From: Verrucomicrobiota bacterium
GTDB taxonomy: Bacteria > Verrucomicrobiota > Verrucomicrobiia > Opitutales > UBA953
Direction: 5' to 3'
Assembly (NCBI GenBank): GCA_016871725.1
Contig: VHCL01000004.1
Location: 1 to 64,000, forward strand
Length of the DNA stretch: 64,000 nt
Shown here: positions 12,450 through 21,518 of the stretch, piece by piece
Layout of the letters: each line of letters begins with the position of its first letter
How positions within the stretch are numbered: the first letter of the stretch is position 1
Program-made: the position numbers and the translations under genes
The notes under the pieces: model-generated
What the model saw: the letters and a program-made list of their open reading frames with translations, nothing else
Told to the model about the DNA's origin: nothing
Database searches by the model: none

Positions 12450-13334
12450 TCAGGCGGGTCCGAAAAAATCTCCGATCCGACCGAGCGCCGCCTCCCCGGC
12501 ATCCTCCAGCACGTAGTGGCCGGCGGCGGGGAAAAGGAGCTGTTGGGCGGACGGGAAACGACGGAGGAAGCCCTCCAGGAAGGTCTCGTCGAAACAGAAG
12601 TCCCGCAGGCCCCAGCAGAGCAGCATGGGCTTGCCCTTGAGTCCGGACAGGGAGGCCTCGACGGCGGCCAGGACGGACCGGGTCGGATGGTCGGCCTCCA
12701 TCGGGATGTCGGCGACGAAGTCCGCGACGGCCCGACGGACCGAGACCGAACCATAAGGGGCCAGGAAGCCGGCCTTGGCGGCCGGGCTGAGCGGCTTTTC
12801 GACCGACATCCAGGTGGCCGGCCAGGCGAAGCCGTTCAGTCCTTGTACGATGAAGCGTCCGACCAGGGGGGCGCGGCAGAGCGCGATCCGGGCCGGGATG
12901 CGCTCCGAGAGGAACGCCCCGGTGTTCGTGACGAGGATCTTCCCCACCCTCTCCGGCCGGCGGCCGGCGACGCCGAAGCCGATGGCGCCGCCCCAGTCGT
13001 GGACGCCGAGGTCGAACTCCTTGAGCCCGAGGTGGGCGATGAGCGCTTCGACGTCGGCGATGCGGTCGGCCAGCCGGAGGAACCGGTCCGGACGAGCGGA
13101 CAGGCCCATGCCGACGTGGTCGGGAGCGATGACGCGACGGCCTTGGGCGGCGAGCTTCAGGATCAGGTCACGCCAGAGGAACGACCAGGAAGGATTGCCG
13201 TGCAGGAGGAGCACGGGACGACCGTCGCGCGGACCGTGGTCGACGTAGCTCATGCGACCGGAGAGCGCGGCGAAATCCTGCGGCGCGAAGGGATAGAGCG
13301 CCTGCACGGCGGGCGGAAGTTCGGAGGCGGTCAT
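12450..13334 (-). CDS. oleB: OleB-like alpha/beta hydrolase (haloalkane dehalogenase family)
   Basis: A 294-aa alpha/beta hydrolase. It has the oxyanion segment HGNPSWSFLW, nucleophile Asp in LGVHDWGGAIG (about residue 113) and the catalytic His in AAGHYVLED. Asp as nucleophile places it in the haloalkane dehalogenase/OleB group. Lying directly behind an OleA homologue, it is best read as OleB, the beta-lactone decarboxylase that makes the final olefin. The chosen ATG at 13334 overlaps the oleA stop in a classic ATGA; an ATG two codons earlier (13340) is possible. No oleC or oleD lies next to it; gyrB follows downstream. Confidence 0.75.
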   Translation of the reverse strand: MTASELPPAVQALYPFAPQDFAALSGRMSYVDHGPRDGRPVLLLHGNPSWSFLWRDLILKLAAQGRRVIAPDHVGMGLSARPDRFLRLADRIADVEALIAHLGLKEFDLGVHDWGGAIGFGVAGRRPERVGKILVTNTGAFLSERIPARIALCRAPLVGRFIVQGLNGFAWPATWMSVEKPLSPAAKAGFLAPYGSVSVRRAVADFVADIPMEADHPTRSVLAAVEASLSGLKGKPMLLCWGLRDFCFDETFLEGFLRRFPSAQQLLFPAAGHYVLEDAGEAALGRIGDFFGPA

Positions 13335-14368
13335 CGGCATTCGACGGCGAGCATCATGCTGGCGAGGCCGCTGCCGATGCCCAGCAGCGCAACGCGTTCG
13401 CCGGCCTTGATCCGGCCCTCGGCCACGCCGAGCGCCAGCGTGGCGGGGACGGAGACCGAGCCCACGTTGCCGAGGCGGTCGAACGTCTGGTAATCCTTCG
13501 CGGGATCCAGCCCGAGCTTCTCGAACAAGAGGGACGAGTGACGGCGGCCCACCTGGTGCGTGACCACGCGCTGCGGCGTGGCCTCGTCCCAGCCCGTGAC
13601 GCCCTTGAAGCGGCCCCAGCAGCGCTGGGCGAGCGCGACGCCCGCGGCGAGCAGCGCCTCGGAGTCGGTGCGCATGTCGAGCTCGGCGAAGGACGTGTCG
13701 CCCTCGCAGAGGCCGTTCGCGGAGGAATCCGTCTCGGCGGCGCCGCCGAGCAGGCGGATCGCACCGGGGCCGGCGAGATCGTCGCGGCAGACGACCGCGG
13801 CGGCGCCCCCCGCGCCGATGGTGAGGTTGGCGAAGTAGGGCTTGATGGTCTCGCGCGTGAGCGCGAGGTCTTCGTTGAGCAGGCGGATCGTGCGCTCGAC
13901 GAGCGGCCGGCCGTCCTCGCCCGAGCAGACGAGGGCGCGGCGGATCTGGCCGGACTCCACCATGCCCGCGGCGAGCGCGACGGCGTTGAGGAAGCCCAGA
14001 CAGGCGTTGGAGACGTCGAGGATCTGGGCCTGCGGGCCGAGGCCGAGGAGGCCGTGCACGTAAGCAGCGGTCGAAGGCTCGAGGCGGTCGCGACAGACCG
14101 AGGAATGGATCAGCAGGTCGATGTCGGCGGGGCCGACCCCGGCGGCCTGCATCGCGCGACGACCGGCGAGCGCCGACGCGGCGGACGGACGGATCGCCTG
14201 CGGCCAGAAGCGGCGCTCACGGATCCCCGTCATCAGCTCCAGACGGCCCTCAGGGAGCTTCAGGCGGCCGTAAAGCGGGGCCAGGCGACGCTCGACCTCG
14301 TCGGAGGTCCAGACCTCGGGAGGCAGTTCGGCGACGAGGCCGGTGAGGACGGTGCGCTGGAAGATCAC
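13331..14368 (-). CDS. oleA: OleA-like thiolase (head-to-head acyl-CoA condensing enzyme)
   Basis: A 345-aa KAS III-fold thiolase. Nucleophile Cys123 is in DVSNACLGF, the catalytic His in THQVGRRHSS and the Asn in GNVGSVSVP. Glu97 (RDRLEP) lies exactly 26 residues before the cysteine, the spacing of the Glu117/Cys143 pair described for Xanthomonas OleA, which favours OleA over FabH. OleA condenses two fatty acyl-CoAs to a beta-keto acid. It overlaps fabI upstream by ATGA and oleB downstream. A divergent FabH remains the alternative. Confidence 0.78.
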   Translation of the reverse strand: MIFQRTVLTGLVAELPPEVWTSDEVERRLAPLYGRLKLPEGRLELMTGIRERRFWPQAIRPSAASALAGRRAMQAAGVGPADIDLLIHSSVCRDRLEPSTAAYVHGLLGLGPQAQILDVSNACLGFLNAVALAAGMVESGQIRRALVCSGEDGRPLVERTIRLLNEDLALTRETIKPYFANLTIGAGGAAAVVCRDDLAGPGAIRLLGGAAETDSSANGLCEGDTSFAELDMRTDSEALLAAGVALAQRCWGRFKGVTGWDEATPQRVVTHQVGRRHSSLLFEKLGLDPAKDYQTFDRLGNVGSVSVPATLALGVAEGRIKAGERVALLGIGSGLASMMLAVECR

Positions 14369-15171
14369 GAGCCGGGGAGGCGGGAGGAGGCGGCCACGAG
14401 TTCTTCGTCGAAGAAATTCCAGCCCATGCCGGCGTCGACCACGATGCCCTGGCCGTTGATGCCGCTCGAGCGCGGCGAGAGCAGCCAGACGGCGGTGTCG
14501 GCGACCTCCTGGGTCTTCAGGGCTTCCTTGCGGAAGGTCATCTTCTCGGCGTGGAGATAGTTGTGCAGGTAGCCCGGGATGCCTGCGCTGGCGCTGGTCT
14601 TGAGCGGACCGGCGTTGACGGAGTTGAAGCGGACGCGGGAGTCGGCCGAGAAGGACTTCGCGAGGAAGCGGCTGGCGGACTCGAGCGCGGCCTTGATCGG
14701 CGACATGTAGCCGTAGTTCGAAGCGGTCACCTGCGAGGAGATCCCGACCGAGACGACGGAAGCGTCGGCCTTGAGGTGCGGCTTGAGCGCGCGCGCCAGT
14801 TCGACGAGCGAGAAGGCGGAGATCGCCGTGGCCTGCAGGAAGTCGGCCCGCACCGTCTCGTGGAAGGGCTGCATGCCCCGGGAGAAGTTGGCGAACGCCA
14901 CGCTGTGGAGGACGCCGTCCAGCGGACCATGCTCACGACCGACGTCGGCGGCGAGATTCCGGGTCTGCTCTTCGTGCTCGAGGTCGCACAGGTAGACCGG
15001 CTTGCCGTCGAGCAGGCCCTTCAAGGAATCGAGTCGCGCCTGGGAGCGCACGGAGTAGACGACCCTGGCCCCTTCGGACTCCAGGGTCTTGGCGACATGC
15101 CAGGCGACGGACTTCTTGTTCGCGACGCCGAGGACGAGGAAGGTCTTACCGGTGAGGCCGAGGAAGGACAT
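14365..15171 (-). CDS. fabI: Enoyl-ACP reductase, FabI-like, atypical active site
   Basis: A 268-aa SDR enzyme of the FabI type, reducing enoyl-ACP in the last step of the elongation cycle. The N-terminal nucleotide motif VLGVANKKSVAW matches FabI rather than classical SDRs, as do AGPLKTSASAGIPG and INGQGIVVDAGM. Catalytic Tyr153 and Lys160 (NYGYMSPIK) keep the Tyr-x6-Lys spacing. The first tyrosine of the FabI signature (Tyr146 in E. coli) is Gly143 here. It starts 3 nt after the fabZ stop and overlaps oleA by 4 nt, giving a tight four-gene operon. Confidence 0.85.
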   Translation of the reverse strand: MSFLGLTGKTFLVLGVANKKSVAWHVAKTLESEGARVVYSVRSQARLDSLKGLLDGKPVYLCDLEHEEQTRNLAADVGREHGPLDGVLHSVAFANFSRGMQPFHETVRADFLQATAISAFSLVELARALKPHLKADASVVSVGISSQVTASNYGYMSPIKAALESASRFLAKSFSADSRVRFNSVNAGPLKTSASAGIPGYLHNYLHAEKMTFRKEALKTQEVADTAVWLLSPRSSGINGQGIVVDAGMGWNFFDEELVAASSRLPGS

Positions 15172-15174
15172 GGG

Positions 15175-15615
15175 TCAGGCGGGCTGGTCGACGAGGGCGA
15201 GGGCGAAGCGGATGGTCAGGACGGCCTTGCCGTCGCGGCGTACCGTGCCGGTGAGGAAGTGGAACTGCTGGAGCGTCTCGACGTGCTTCACGTCGATCGA
15301 GACCGTGTCGCCGGGCTTCACCATCCCCTTGAACTTGGCCTCCTCGATGCGGCAGAGCACCGGCGTCTTGCCGGCGGGGGCGCCGCCTTCTGACTGGAGC
15401 TTCTTGGTCAGGTAGACCGCGCCCGCCTGGAAGACGGACTCGCAGAGCAGCACGCCCGGGGTGATCGGGTTGCCCGGGTAGTGGCCGGCGTAGAAGGGCT
15501 CGTCGGCCCGGAAGGTGCGGGTGCAGGTGGCGCCGTCGGCCCGGACCTCGTCGATGCGGTCCAGGAAGAGGAACGGCGGGCGATGAGGGATGGTGTCGAG
15601 GACGGCCTGCAACAT
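15175..15615 (-). CDS. fabZ: FabZ-like 3-hydroxyacyl-ACP dehydratase
   Basis: A 146-aa hotdog-fold dehydratase, typical of FabZ in length. The active-site motif GHYPGNPITPGVLLCES holds His45 and Glu59 with the canonical 14-residue spacing. It would dehydrate 3-hydroxyacyl-ACP ahead of FabI, which follows in the same operon. The helix after the Glu (VFQAGAVYL) has Phe-Gln where FabZ usually has Ala-Gln, so a specialised substrate is possible. The start was placed at the ATG giving MLQAVLDTIPHRPPFLF. It is first in the operon and divergent from the peroxiredoxin gene over 93 bp. Confidence 0.85.
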   Translation of the reverse strand: MLQAVLDTIPHRPPFLFLDRIDEVRADGATCTRTFRADEPFYAGHYPGNPITPGVLLCESVFQAGAVYLTKKLQSEGGAPAGKTPVLCRIEEAKFKGMVKPGDTVSIDVKHVETLQQFHFLTGTVRRDGKAVLTIRFALALVDQPA

Positions 15616-15708
15616 GGGGTCATTTTTGCCTCCGGACAGACGGACAAGCGACACAAAACACCGGCGGGAGCGTTTGCCTTTTGCGGGCGGGCGCCCAACC
15701 TGTCGCGC

Positions 15709-16221
15709 ATGAAGACCCTCTTCGCCACCCTCCTCATGACCCTCCTCCCCTTCTTCGGTGACGCGGCTGAAAAGCTCGCCGTCGGCGCCCCCATCCCGGA
15801 CGTCACCTGCAACGACCAGGACGGCAATCCCGTCTCCCTCGCCAAGGAAGGCGCCAAGGGCTACCTGCTCGTCTACTTCTACCCCAAGGCCAAGACCGGC
15901 GGCTGCACCAAGCAGGGCTGCTCGCTCCGCGACAACTGGGCCGAGCTCCAGAAGGCCGGCGTGAACGTCCTCGGCGTCAGCACCGACGACGAGAAGCTGC
16001 AGAAGGAATTCAAGGAAGAGCAGAAGTTCCCCTTCCGCCTCCTCGCCGACAAGGAGAAGAAGGCCGTCACCGAGGCCTTCGGCGTGAAGAACCTCATCGG
16101 CATGGCCGGCCGTAGCGCCTTCCTCTTCAAGGACGGCAAGTGCGTCTACGCCGACCACAAGGGCCACACCGGCGACCAGGCCCAGGTGATCCTCGCCTTC
16201 CTCGCCGGCGCGAAGAAGTAA
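15709..16221 (+). CDS. Secreted PrxQ/Bcp-type peroxiredoxin
   Basis: A 170-aa thiol peroxidase with a signal peptide (MKTLFATLLMTLLPFFGDAA), so it acts in the periplasm. Peroxidatic Cys66 and resolving Cys71 form the Cys-x4-Cys arrangement of PrxQ (GGCTKQGCSLRDNW). The usual Pro of TPGCT is replaced by Gly (TGGCT), an uncommon but seen variation. The rest of the thioredoxin fold is present (YLLVYFYPK, VLGVSTDD, RSAFLFKDGK). A strong bidirectional terminator follows. It is monocistronic and divergent from the fabZ operon. Confidence 0.9.
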   Translation: MKTLFATLLMTLLPFFGDAAEKLAVGAPIPDVTCNDQDGNPVSLAKEGAKGYLLVYFYPKAKTGGCTKQGCSLRDNWAELQKAGVNVLGVSTDDEKLQKEFKEEQKFPFRLLADKEKKAVTEAFGVKNLIGMAGRSAFLFKDGKCVYADHKGHTGDQAQVILAFLAGAKK

Positions 16222-16243
16222 GCCGAAGCCACCCTGCCAACAG

Positions 16244-16274
16244 AAAGGCCGCCCCGATCGGGGCGGCCTTTTTC
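16244..16274. terminator. Bidirectional rho-independent terminator (peroxiredoxin / prs)
   Basis: Inverted repeat AAAGGCCGCCCCGAT / CGGGGCGGCCTTTTT between the convergent peroxiredoxin and prs genes. T-tract on the plus side, shorter T-run on the minus side. Confidence 0.9.
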
Positions 16275-16291
16275 GCGTCCTGACGGGAGCC

Positions 16292-17245
16292 TCAGTGGCC
16301 CTTGATCGGGAAGAGGTCGGTCACGCTGTTGTTGCCGTGGATGCGACGGATCGCGTCGGACAGCAGCGGGGCGATGGACAGCACCGTGATCGGGAGGTCC
16401 TTCGGCCATTCGGCCGGGACGGAGTTGGTCGTGATGACCTCGTCGATGACGCCGCGGCGCAGGCGCTCGTAGGCGATGTCCTGGATCATGCAGTGCGAGA
16501 CGACGGCGCGCACCGAGCGGGCCCCGTTCTTCTTGAGCAGTTCGGCGGCGGCCACGAGCGTGCCCGCGGTCTCCGTCATGTCGTCGACCAGGATGATGTC
16601 GCGGCCTTCGACCTCGCCGACGAGGCTCGTGGCCTGGACGGTGGTCGCGCTCGTGCGGCGCTTGGCGACGAAGCCGTACGGCAGGTTGAGCATGTCGGCC
16701 ACGGCCGAGGCGTACTTCAGGCCGCCCACGTCGGGCGAGAAGACCGTGGCGTCCTTCAGCCAGGGCTTGTCCTTGATGTGCTTGTAGAAGACCGGCGAGG
16801 CGTAGAGATGGTCGACCGGGATGTCGAAGAAGCCCTGGATCTGCTGGGCGTGCAGGTCGACCGTCAGCACGCGGTTGGCGCCGGCGGCCGTGAGCAGGTT
16901 GGCGACGAGCTTGGCCGTGATCGGCACGCGGGGCTTGTCCTTGCGGTCCTGGCGGGCGTAGCCGAAGAACGGGATGACGGCGGTGATGCGCGCGGCGGAG
17001 GCGCGGCGCATGGCGTCGATCATGATGAGCAGCTCCATGATCCGGTCGTTGGCCGGGGCGCAGGTGGGCTGCACCAGGTAGACGTCGCAGCCGCGGATGT
17101 TCTCGTTGATCTGCACGAACGTCTCGCCGTCGGGGAAACGGTTCACGGTCGCGGTGCCGAGGGGGACGCCGAGATGCTCGCAGATCTCCCTGGCCAGCGC
17201 CGGGTTGGCGTTGCCGGTGAAAATCTTCATCTCAGGTAGGCTCAT
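16292..17245 (-). CDS. prs: Ribose-phosphate pyrophosphokinase (PRPP synthetase)
   Basis: A 317-aa class I PRPP synthetase, making phosphoribosyl pyrophosphate from ribose 5-phosphate and ATP for nucleotide, His and Trp synthesis. It shows the flexible ATP loop (GYARQDRKD), the divalent-cation/ATP segment [12 protein letters not shown] and the PRPP-binding loop [14 protein letters not shown]. The start overlaps the lpxD stop by 4 nt (ATGA), so prs is the last gene of the dnaB-bamA-ompH-lpxD-prs transcript. A second ATG five codons in (MKIFTG) is possible. Terminated by the shared hairpin downstream. Confidence 0.96.
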   Translation of the reverse strand: MSLPEMKIFTGNANPALAREICEHLGVPLGTATVNRFPDGETFVQINENIRGCDVYLVQPTCAPANDRIMELLIMIDAMRRASAARITAVIPFFGYARQDRKDKPRVPITAKLVANLLTAAGANRVLTVDLHAQQIQGFFDIPVDHLYASPVFYKHIKDKPWLKDATVFSPDVGGLKYASAVADMLNLPYGFVAKRRTSATTVQATSLVGEVEGRDIILVDDMTETAGTLVAAAELLKKNGARSVRAVVSHCMIQDIAYERLRRGVIDEVITTNSVPAEWPKDLPITVLSIAPLLSDAIRRIHGNNSVTDLFPIKGH

Positions 17246-18294
17246 GTCGGTTGGCGTCCAGCAGAGTCCAAGGAGGCGGTCAGCGAATCAACCTTTTTGA
17301 ACAGGTCGGGCAGGCGGCGGGAAAGGACGACCAGGCGACGCTCCAGCCCGAAAGGCACGGCGGGCGTGCCGTTCATGAAGCCGTCGGCGGGCACGTCTTC
17401 GAACAGGCCCGCCTGGGCGCCGAGCCTGACGCGGTCGCCGAGGGTCAGGTGGCCGGCCACGCCGGACTGGCCGCCGAGCACGCAGTGGTCGCCGAGGGTG
17501 GTGCTGCCGGCGATGCCGACCTGCGCGGTGATGAGGCACTGGCGACCGATGCGGACGTTGTGGGCGACCTGGACCAGGTTGTCGATCTTGGTGCCCCGGC
17601 CCACGACCGTCCGGCTGAAACGGGCGCGATCGAGGGTCGAGTTGGCGCCGACCTCGACGTCGTCCTCCAGGACCACGTTGCCGATCTGCGGGATGCGCCG
17701 GATCTCGCCGTCGACCGGCTCGTAGCCGAAGCCGTCGGAGCCGATGACGGCGCCGGACTGGATCCGGCAGCGGGCGCCGAGCACGCAATAGTCGCCGACG
17801 GTGACGCCGGGCTTGAGCCAGCAGTCGGCGCCGACGGACGCGTGCGCGCCGACGAAGCAACGGGCCTCGAGGACCGCGCCGGCGGCGACGACGGCGCCTT
17901 CGCCGATGACGCAGAGCGGACCGACGTGGGCGGAAGCGTCGACGCGGGCGGAAGGCGCGATGACGGCGGAAGCGTGCGCGCCGGCGGCCGGACGCGGCCA
18001 GAGACGGGCCTCGAGGACGCCGCAGAACAGCGCGAGCGCGTAGGACGGATTGGCGACGCGGAGGAAGGCCTGACCGGGGGCCGGCTTGCCCGGGAAGGTC
18101 GCGGGCACGAGGATGGCGCCGGCCCGCGAGGCCGCGACGGCGTCGGCGTACTTGACGTTACCGAGGAAGGAAAGGTCGGCGGAAGTCGCTTCGGCCAGCG
18201 CGGCGACGCCGGTGATCGGGCCCGCGCAGGCACCCTCGACGACGTCGGCCCCGGCGAGGGCGGCGAGTTCGGCGATGGTGAAGGTTGTCGTCAT
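17242..18294 (-). CDS. lpxD: UDP-3-O-acylglucosamine N-acyltransferase
   Basis: A 350-aa left-handed beta-helix acyltransferase, third enzyme of lipid A biosynthesis. The N-terminal uridine-binding domain (about 1-100; [15 protein letters not shown]) is followed by hexapeptide repeats and the catalytic His245 in [15 protein letters not shown]. The C-terminal helical segment is present. Together with bamA and ompH upstream it forms an outer-membrane biogenesis block, and indicates that the organism makes lipid A. Confidence 0.95.
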   Translation of the reverse strand: MTTTFTIAELAALAGADVVEGACAGPITGVAALAEATSADLSFLGNVKYADAVAASRAGAILVPATFPGKPAPGQAFLRVANPSYALALFCGVLEARLWPRPAAGAHASAVIAPSARVDASAHVGPLCVIGEGAVVAAGAVLEARCFVGAHASVGADCWLKPGVTVGDYCVLGARCRIQSGAVIGSDGFGYEPVDGEIRRIPQIGNVVLEDDVEVGANSTLDRARFSRTVVGRGTKIDNLVQVAHNVRIGRQCLITAQVGIAGSTTLGDHCVLGGQSGVAGHLTLGDRVRLGAQAGLFEDVPADGFMNGTPAVPFGLERRLVVLSRRLPDLFKKVDSLTASLDSAGRQPT

Positions 18295-18307
18295 GATCCC
18301 AAATGAA

Positions 18308-18330
18308 GCGCCCCTGACTGGCAGGGGCGC
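18308..18330 (-). other. Strong hairpin between ompH and lpxD
   Basis: Perfect 9-bp inverted repeat GCGCCCCTG / CAGGGGCGC with a 5-nt loop in the 45-nt gap between ompH and lpxD. On the minus strand it is followed by TTCATTTG, which is not a full T-run. It may be an mRNA processing or stabilising hairpin, or a leaky terminator that lowers lpxD-prs expression relative to ompH. Confidence 0.6.
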
Positions 18331-18339
18331 GGCGGAGAC

Positions 18340-18990
18340 TTACTTGGCGGCCGGCTTGTCGCCGGCGGCGGGAGCAGGCGCGGCGGGAGCGGCGGGGGCG
18401 GCGTGAGCGGCGGGGGCCGGCGCAGACGGAGCGGCCGGAGCGGCGGGAGCAGGCGCCGCGGACTTGTAAGCCGCATTGAGCTCCTTGAGGACGTCCTGGG
18501 TGATGTCCAGGGAGGCGTCGGCGTAGAAGGTCTGGCTCTTGCCGAGGACGACCTGGAGGCCTTTGGCCTTGGCGACCTTCTCGGCCTGCGCGCGGGCGTC
18601 GGCGAGGATCTGCTTGTTCATCTCGCCCACGCGCTGCTGGATGGCGCCGCGGGCTTCGTTGACGAAGTTCTGGAGCTCGGCGCGGCGCTGCATGAAGACG
18701 CCGTTCTTCTGCTGGAGCTCGGCCTCGACGGCCTTCTTGCCGTTCTCGCTGAGCATCGGGTCCTGGCCGCGCTTCTGGGCGGCGACCAGCTCGGACTGCA
18801 GCTGCTCGACGACCTTGACGCGCTCGCCGACGGAAGCCTGCGCGGACTCCTCGGACTTGCGGATCTCGGCCTGCAGGTCCGCGGCCTTGGCGTAGGACTT
18901 GAAGATCTCCTGCTCGTCGATGAGCCCGACGTTCGGGGCGGCGGCGAAGACGGAAGCGGAGGCGAGGAGGAGGGAGAAGAAGGACTTCAT
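18340..18990 (-). CDS. Skp/OmpH family periplasmic chaperone
   Basis: A 216-aa OmpH family protein. Signal peptide (MKSFFSLLLASASVFAAA) and then a beta-strand (VGLIDEQEIFKSY) that starts the Skp body, a long heptad-rich helical hairpin (about 45-130) and the closing beta element (VVLGKSQTFYADASLDITQDV). Skp binds unfolded outer-membrane proteins in the periplasm and hands them to BamA, whose gene lies directly upstream. The last 40 residues are a low-complexity Ala/Pro tail not found in E. coli Skp. A TTG start at 19035 would overlap bamA, but the ATG at 18990 puts the signal peptide first. Confidence 0.88.
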   Translation of the reverse strand: MKSFFSLLLASASVFAAAPNVGLIDEQEIFKSYAKAADLQAEIRKSEESAQASVGERVKVVEQLQSELVAAQKRGQDPMLSENGKKAVEAELQQKNGVFMQRRAELQNFVNEARGAIQQRVGEMNKQILADARAQAEKVAKAKGLQVVLGKSQTFYADASLDITQDVLKELNAAYKSAAPAPAAPAAPSAPAPAAHAAPAAPAAPAPAAGDKPAAK

Positions 18991-19031
18991 GGGGATGCGG
19001 TTGAAGAAGCGGTTCGGCGGAAGGTTGGCAA

Positions 19032-21518
19032 TCAAAAGACCGTGCCGAAGCTGAAGTTGAACTTCATCCCGTCCTCGTTGACGGTGGCGCCGGCGTTGGG
19101 CTGTCCGGCCGGGACCTTGGTCATCTGCAGAGGGAAGCCGAAATCAAGGCGCATGACGGCGCCGCCGAGGAGGATGCGCATGCCGACGCCGTAGCTCGAA
19201 TTGGCCTCGGAGAGGCCGAAGTCGGTCTCGGCGCGGTTGACCAGGCCGTGGTCGTAGAAGGCGGCGAAGCGGAGGTTGTCGGCCACCTTGATGGTGTATT
19301 CGGCGCTGAAGTAACCGTAGGTCAGGCCGCCCATCGGCTCGTTGCCGAACTGGGTGTCGTAGGTCGAGTAACCGCCGACGTCGTTGAAGTTGAAGCCGCG
19401 CATGTCGTAGGCGCCGCCGAGGTAGAAGCGTTCGTAGAACGGCAGCTGGCCGGCGGTGCCGGTGAGCAGGCCGACGCGGCCGATGACGCCGAGGGTCTGC
19501 TCGGCGGTCGGCGAGACGAGGAACCACCGGCCGGTGCGGAGCTCCGAACGGAGGTACTTCAGGTCGCCGCCGAAGCCGTTGCCGGCGAGCTCCTCGGTGA
19601 GCGAGATGCGCGAACCGCGCGTGGGGAAGTTGAACTCGTCGCGGGTGTCGTAGATGAGCGAGGCGGAGACCGCGGAGATCACCTTGCCGCCGGCGGCGCC
19701 TTCGGCCACCACTTCGGCGGGGGCCGTGGCGCTGACGTTGTCGACGGAGACGCGGCGGAGGTTGTAGCCGACGCGGCCTTCGACGTTGCCGAAGACACGG
19801 CGGCGGGCGTAGAGGTTCACGCCTTCCGTCAGCACGGCGTAGTCGGCCGAGGCGAAGCCGGCGAAGCGCCGCTCGATGGAATAGCCCACGGCGAGGTCGC
19901 GCTCCCAGAGGGCGGGCTCCTCGAAGGAGTGCTCGAAGGAGTTGGTGAGGCTGCCGACCGAGAGGCGCACGCGGAACTTCTGGCCGTCGCCGCGGTACCA
20001 GCCCTCGGGATTGGCGAAGTCGAAGTTAGCCTCGGAATACTCGACGAAACCGACGAGGCCTTCGACGGTGCTGAAGCCGGCGCCGAAGCTGACCTGGCCG
20101 GTGGGGCCTTCCTTGACCGAGACGCGGAGGTCGCTCTGGCCGGGGACGGGGGTCGGCACGGGGGCCACGCGGACCTCCTGGAAGAACTGCGTGTTGCGCA
20201 GACGGGCTTCGGAGACGCGGGTGCGGGCGAGGTCGAAGACCTCGCCGGGGCCGAGCGCGAGCTCGCGCGCGATCGCGGTGGAGCGGGTCTTCGTGTTGCC
20301 TTGGATCTCGACGGCGCGGACGGTGTGACGCTGCCCTTCCTCGATGAGGAAGCGGACGTCGATGGCGCCGGTCGTAAGGTCGGGCTTCCGGACCGTCTCG
20401 ACGCGGGCGTTGATGTAGCCCATCTGGCCGTAGTATTCCTTGAGCTTGTCGGCGGCGGCCTCGACGGCGGGGACGGCGAAGGCGTCGCCGGACTTCAGCT
20501 GGTCGAATTCGGCGGGGTGCGCGCCGCGGCGCAGGGACGGCTCGGCGAGGACCTTGCGCAGGGCGGCCTCGGCGAAGAGCGGATCCGCGGCGCCGAGCCG
20601 GTTGCCTTCGATGGCCAGGGCGCCGACGGTGTAGCGGCGGCCTTCGGTGAGCCGGAAGACGACGTCGACCCAGCCGACGGAGCCGCTGACGTCCTTGACG
20701 ACGCAGATCTTCTCAGGGTCGGCGTCCTCGACCTGGACGTCCAGATAGCCCTTGGCGCGGTAGAACTCACGGAGTTTGCGGCAGTCTTCACGATACTGCT
20801 CGGGGTCGAGCCGGCCCGAGCCGAGCATCCAGGACCACTTGTACCAGCGGTATTCGCTGGTGGCGAGCTCGGCGCCGTCGGTCAGTTCGGAACGGTCGAA
20901 GGACTTCGCTCCCTCGAAGCGGTAGGTGTCGACCTTGAGCTCGATGCCTTCGTTGACGACGACGGAGACCATCTTGCCGCCGGGGACGTCGCGGAGCTGC
21001 GAGGAGACGCGCGTGAAGGGGCGCTTCTTCCGGAGCGCCTCCTGCAGCTTGATCTCGGCGCGCCGGAGCTGCGCCATGTCGAGGGGTTCGCCGAGACGCA
21101 TGTCCTGGAGCTCCTCGCCGCCGAACCAGGAGGCGTCGGGGCCGACGAGGCCGTCGCCGCCGATGTACTCGACGCCCTTGAGGATCGGCCGGGGCTCGAC
21201 GGTCACGATGACGTCGACCTCGCCGGTCTTCGGGTCGAGGACCGGCTCGACGGAGGCCTGGGCGAAGCGGCCGGTCGCGTAGAGGGACCGCACGGTGCTG
21301 GCCACGGCGTCCTTGGAGAAGGCCTGGCCTTCGCGCAGGGCGACGAAGCCGCGCACGAACTGCTCGGAGACGGCGGCGCCGGAGGCCTGGATGCGGATGG
21401 TGCGGACCTTCGGGTCCTTGGGCCCGAGGGTGTTCTGGGCGCCTCCGGCGAGCGGCAGCAGGGCGAGGGCGAAGCAGGCGGCGCGGAGCCAGCTGCGGCG
21501 GAGGGGGGTCTTATTCAT
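19032..21518 (-). CDS. bamA: Outer membrane protein assembly factor BamA
   Basis: An 828-aa Omp85 protein with signal peptide (1-27), five POTRA-like repeats (about 38-430) and a C-terminal 16-strand barrel. The loop-6 motif appears as DMRGFNF and the chain ends in the beta-signal FNFSFGTVF with terminal Phe. It inserts beta-barrel proteins into the outer membrane. The start overlaps the dnaB stop by 8 nt, an unusual coupling of the replicative helicase with envelope assembly. Followed by ompH and lpxD, the common order in Gram-negatives. Confidence 0.95.
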   Translation of the reverse strand: MNKTPLRRSWLRAACFALALLPLAGGAQNTLGPKDPKVRTIRIQASGAAVSEQFVRGFVALREGQAFSKDAVASTVRSLYATGRFAQASVEPVLDPKTGEVDVIVTVEPRPILKGVEYIGGDGLVGPDASWFGGEELQDMRLGEPLDMAQLRRAEIKLQEALRKKRPFTRVSSQLRDVPGGKMVSVVVNEGIELKVDTYRFEGAKSFDRSELTDGAELATSEYRWYKWSWMLGSGRLDPEQYREDCRKLREFYRAKGYLDVQVEDADPEKICVVKDVSGSVGWVDVVFRLTEGRRYTVGALAIEGNRLGAADPLFAEAALRKVLAEPSLRRGAHPAEFDQLKSGDAFAVPAVEAAADKLKEYYGQMGYINARVETVRKPDLTTGAIDVRFLIEEGQRHTVRAVEIQGNTKTRSTAIARELALGPGEVFDLARTRVSEARLRNTQFFQEVRVAPVPTPVPGQSDLRVSVKEGPTGQVSFGAGFSTVEGLVGFVEYSEANFDFANPEGWYRGDGQKFRVRLSVGSLTNSFEHSFEEPALWERDLAVGYSIERRFAGFASADYAVLTEGVNLYARRRVFGNVEGRVGYNLRRVSVDNVSATAPAEVVAEGAAGGKVISAVSASLIYDTRDEFNFPTRGSRISLTEELAGNGFGGDLKYLRSELRTGRWFLVSPTAEQTLGVIGRVGLLTGTAGQLPFYERFYLGGAYDMRGFNFNDVGGYSTYDTQFGNEPMGGLTYGYFSAEYTIKVADNLRFAAFYDHGLVNRAETDFGLSEANSSYGVGMRILLGGAVMRLDFGFPLQMTKVPAGQPNAGATVNEDGMKFNFSFGTVF

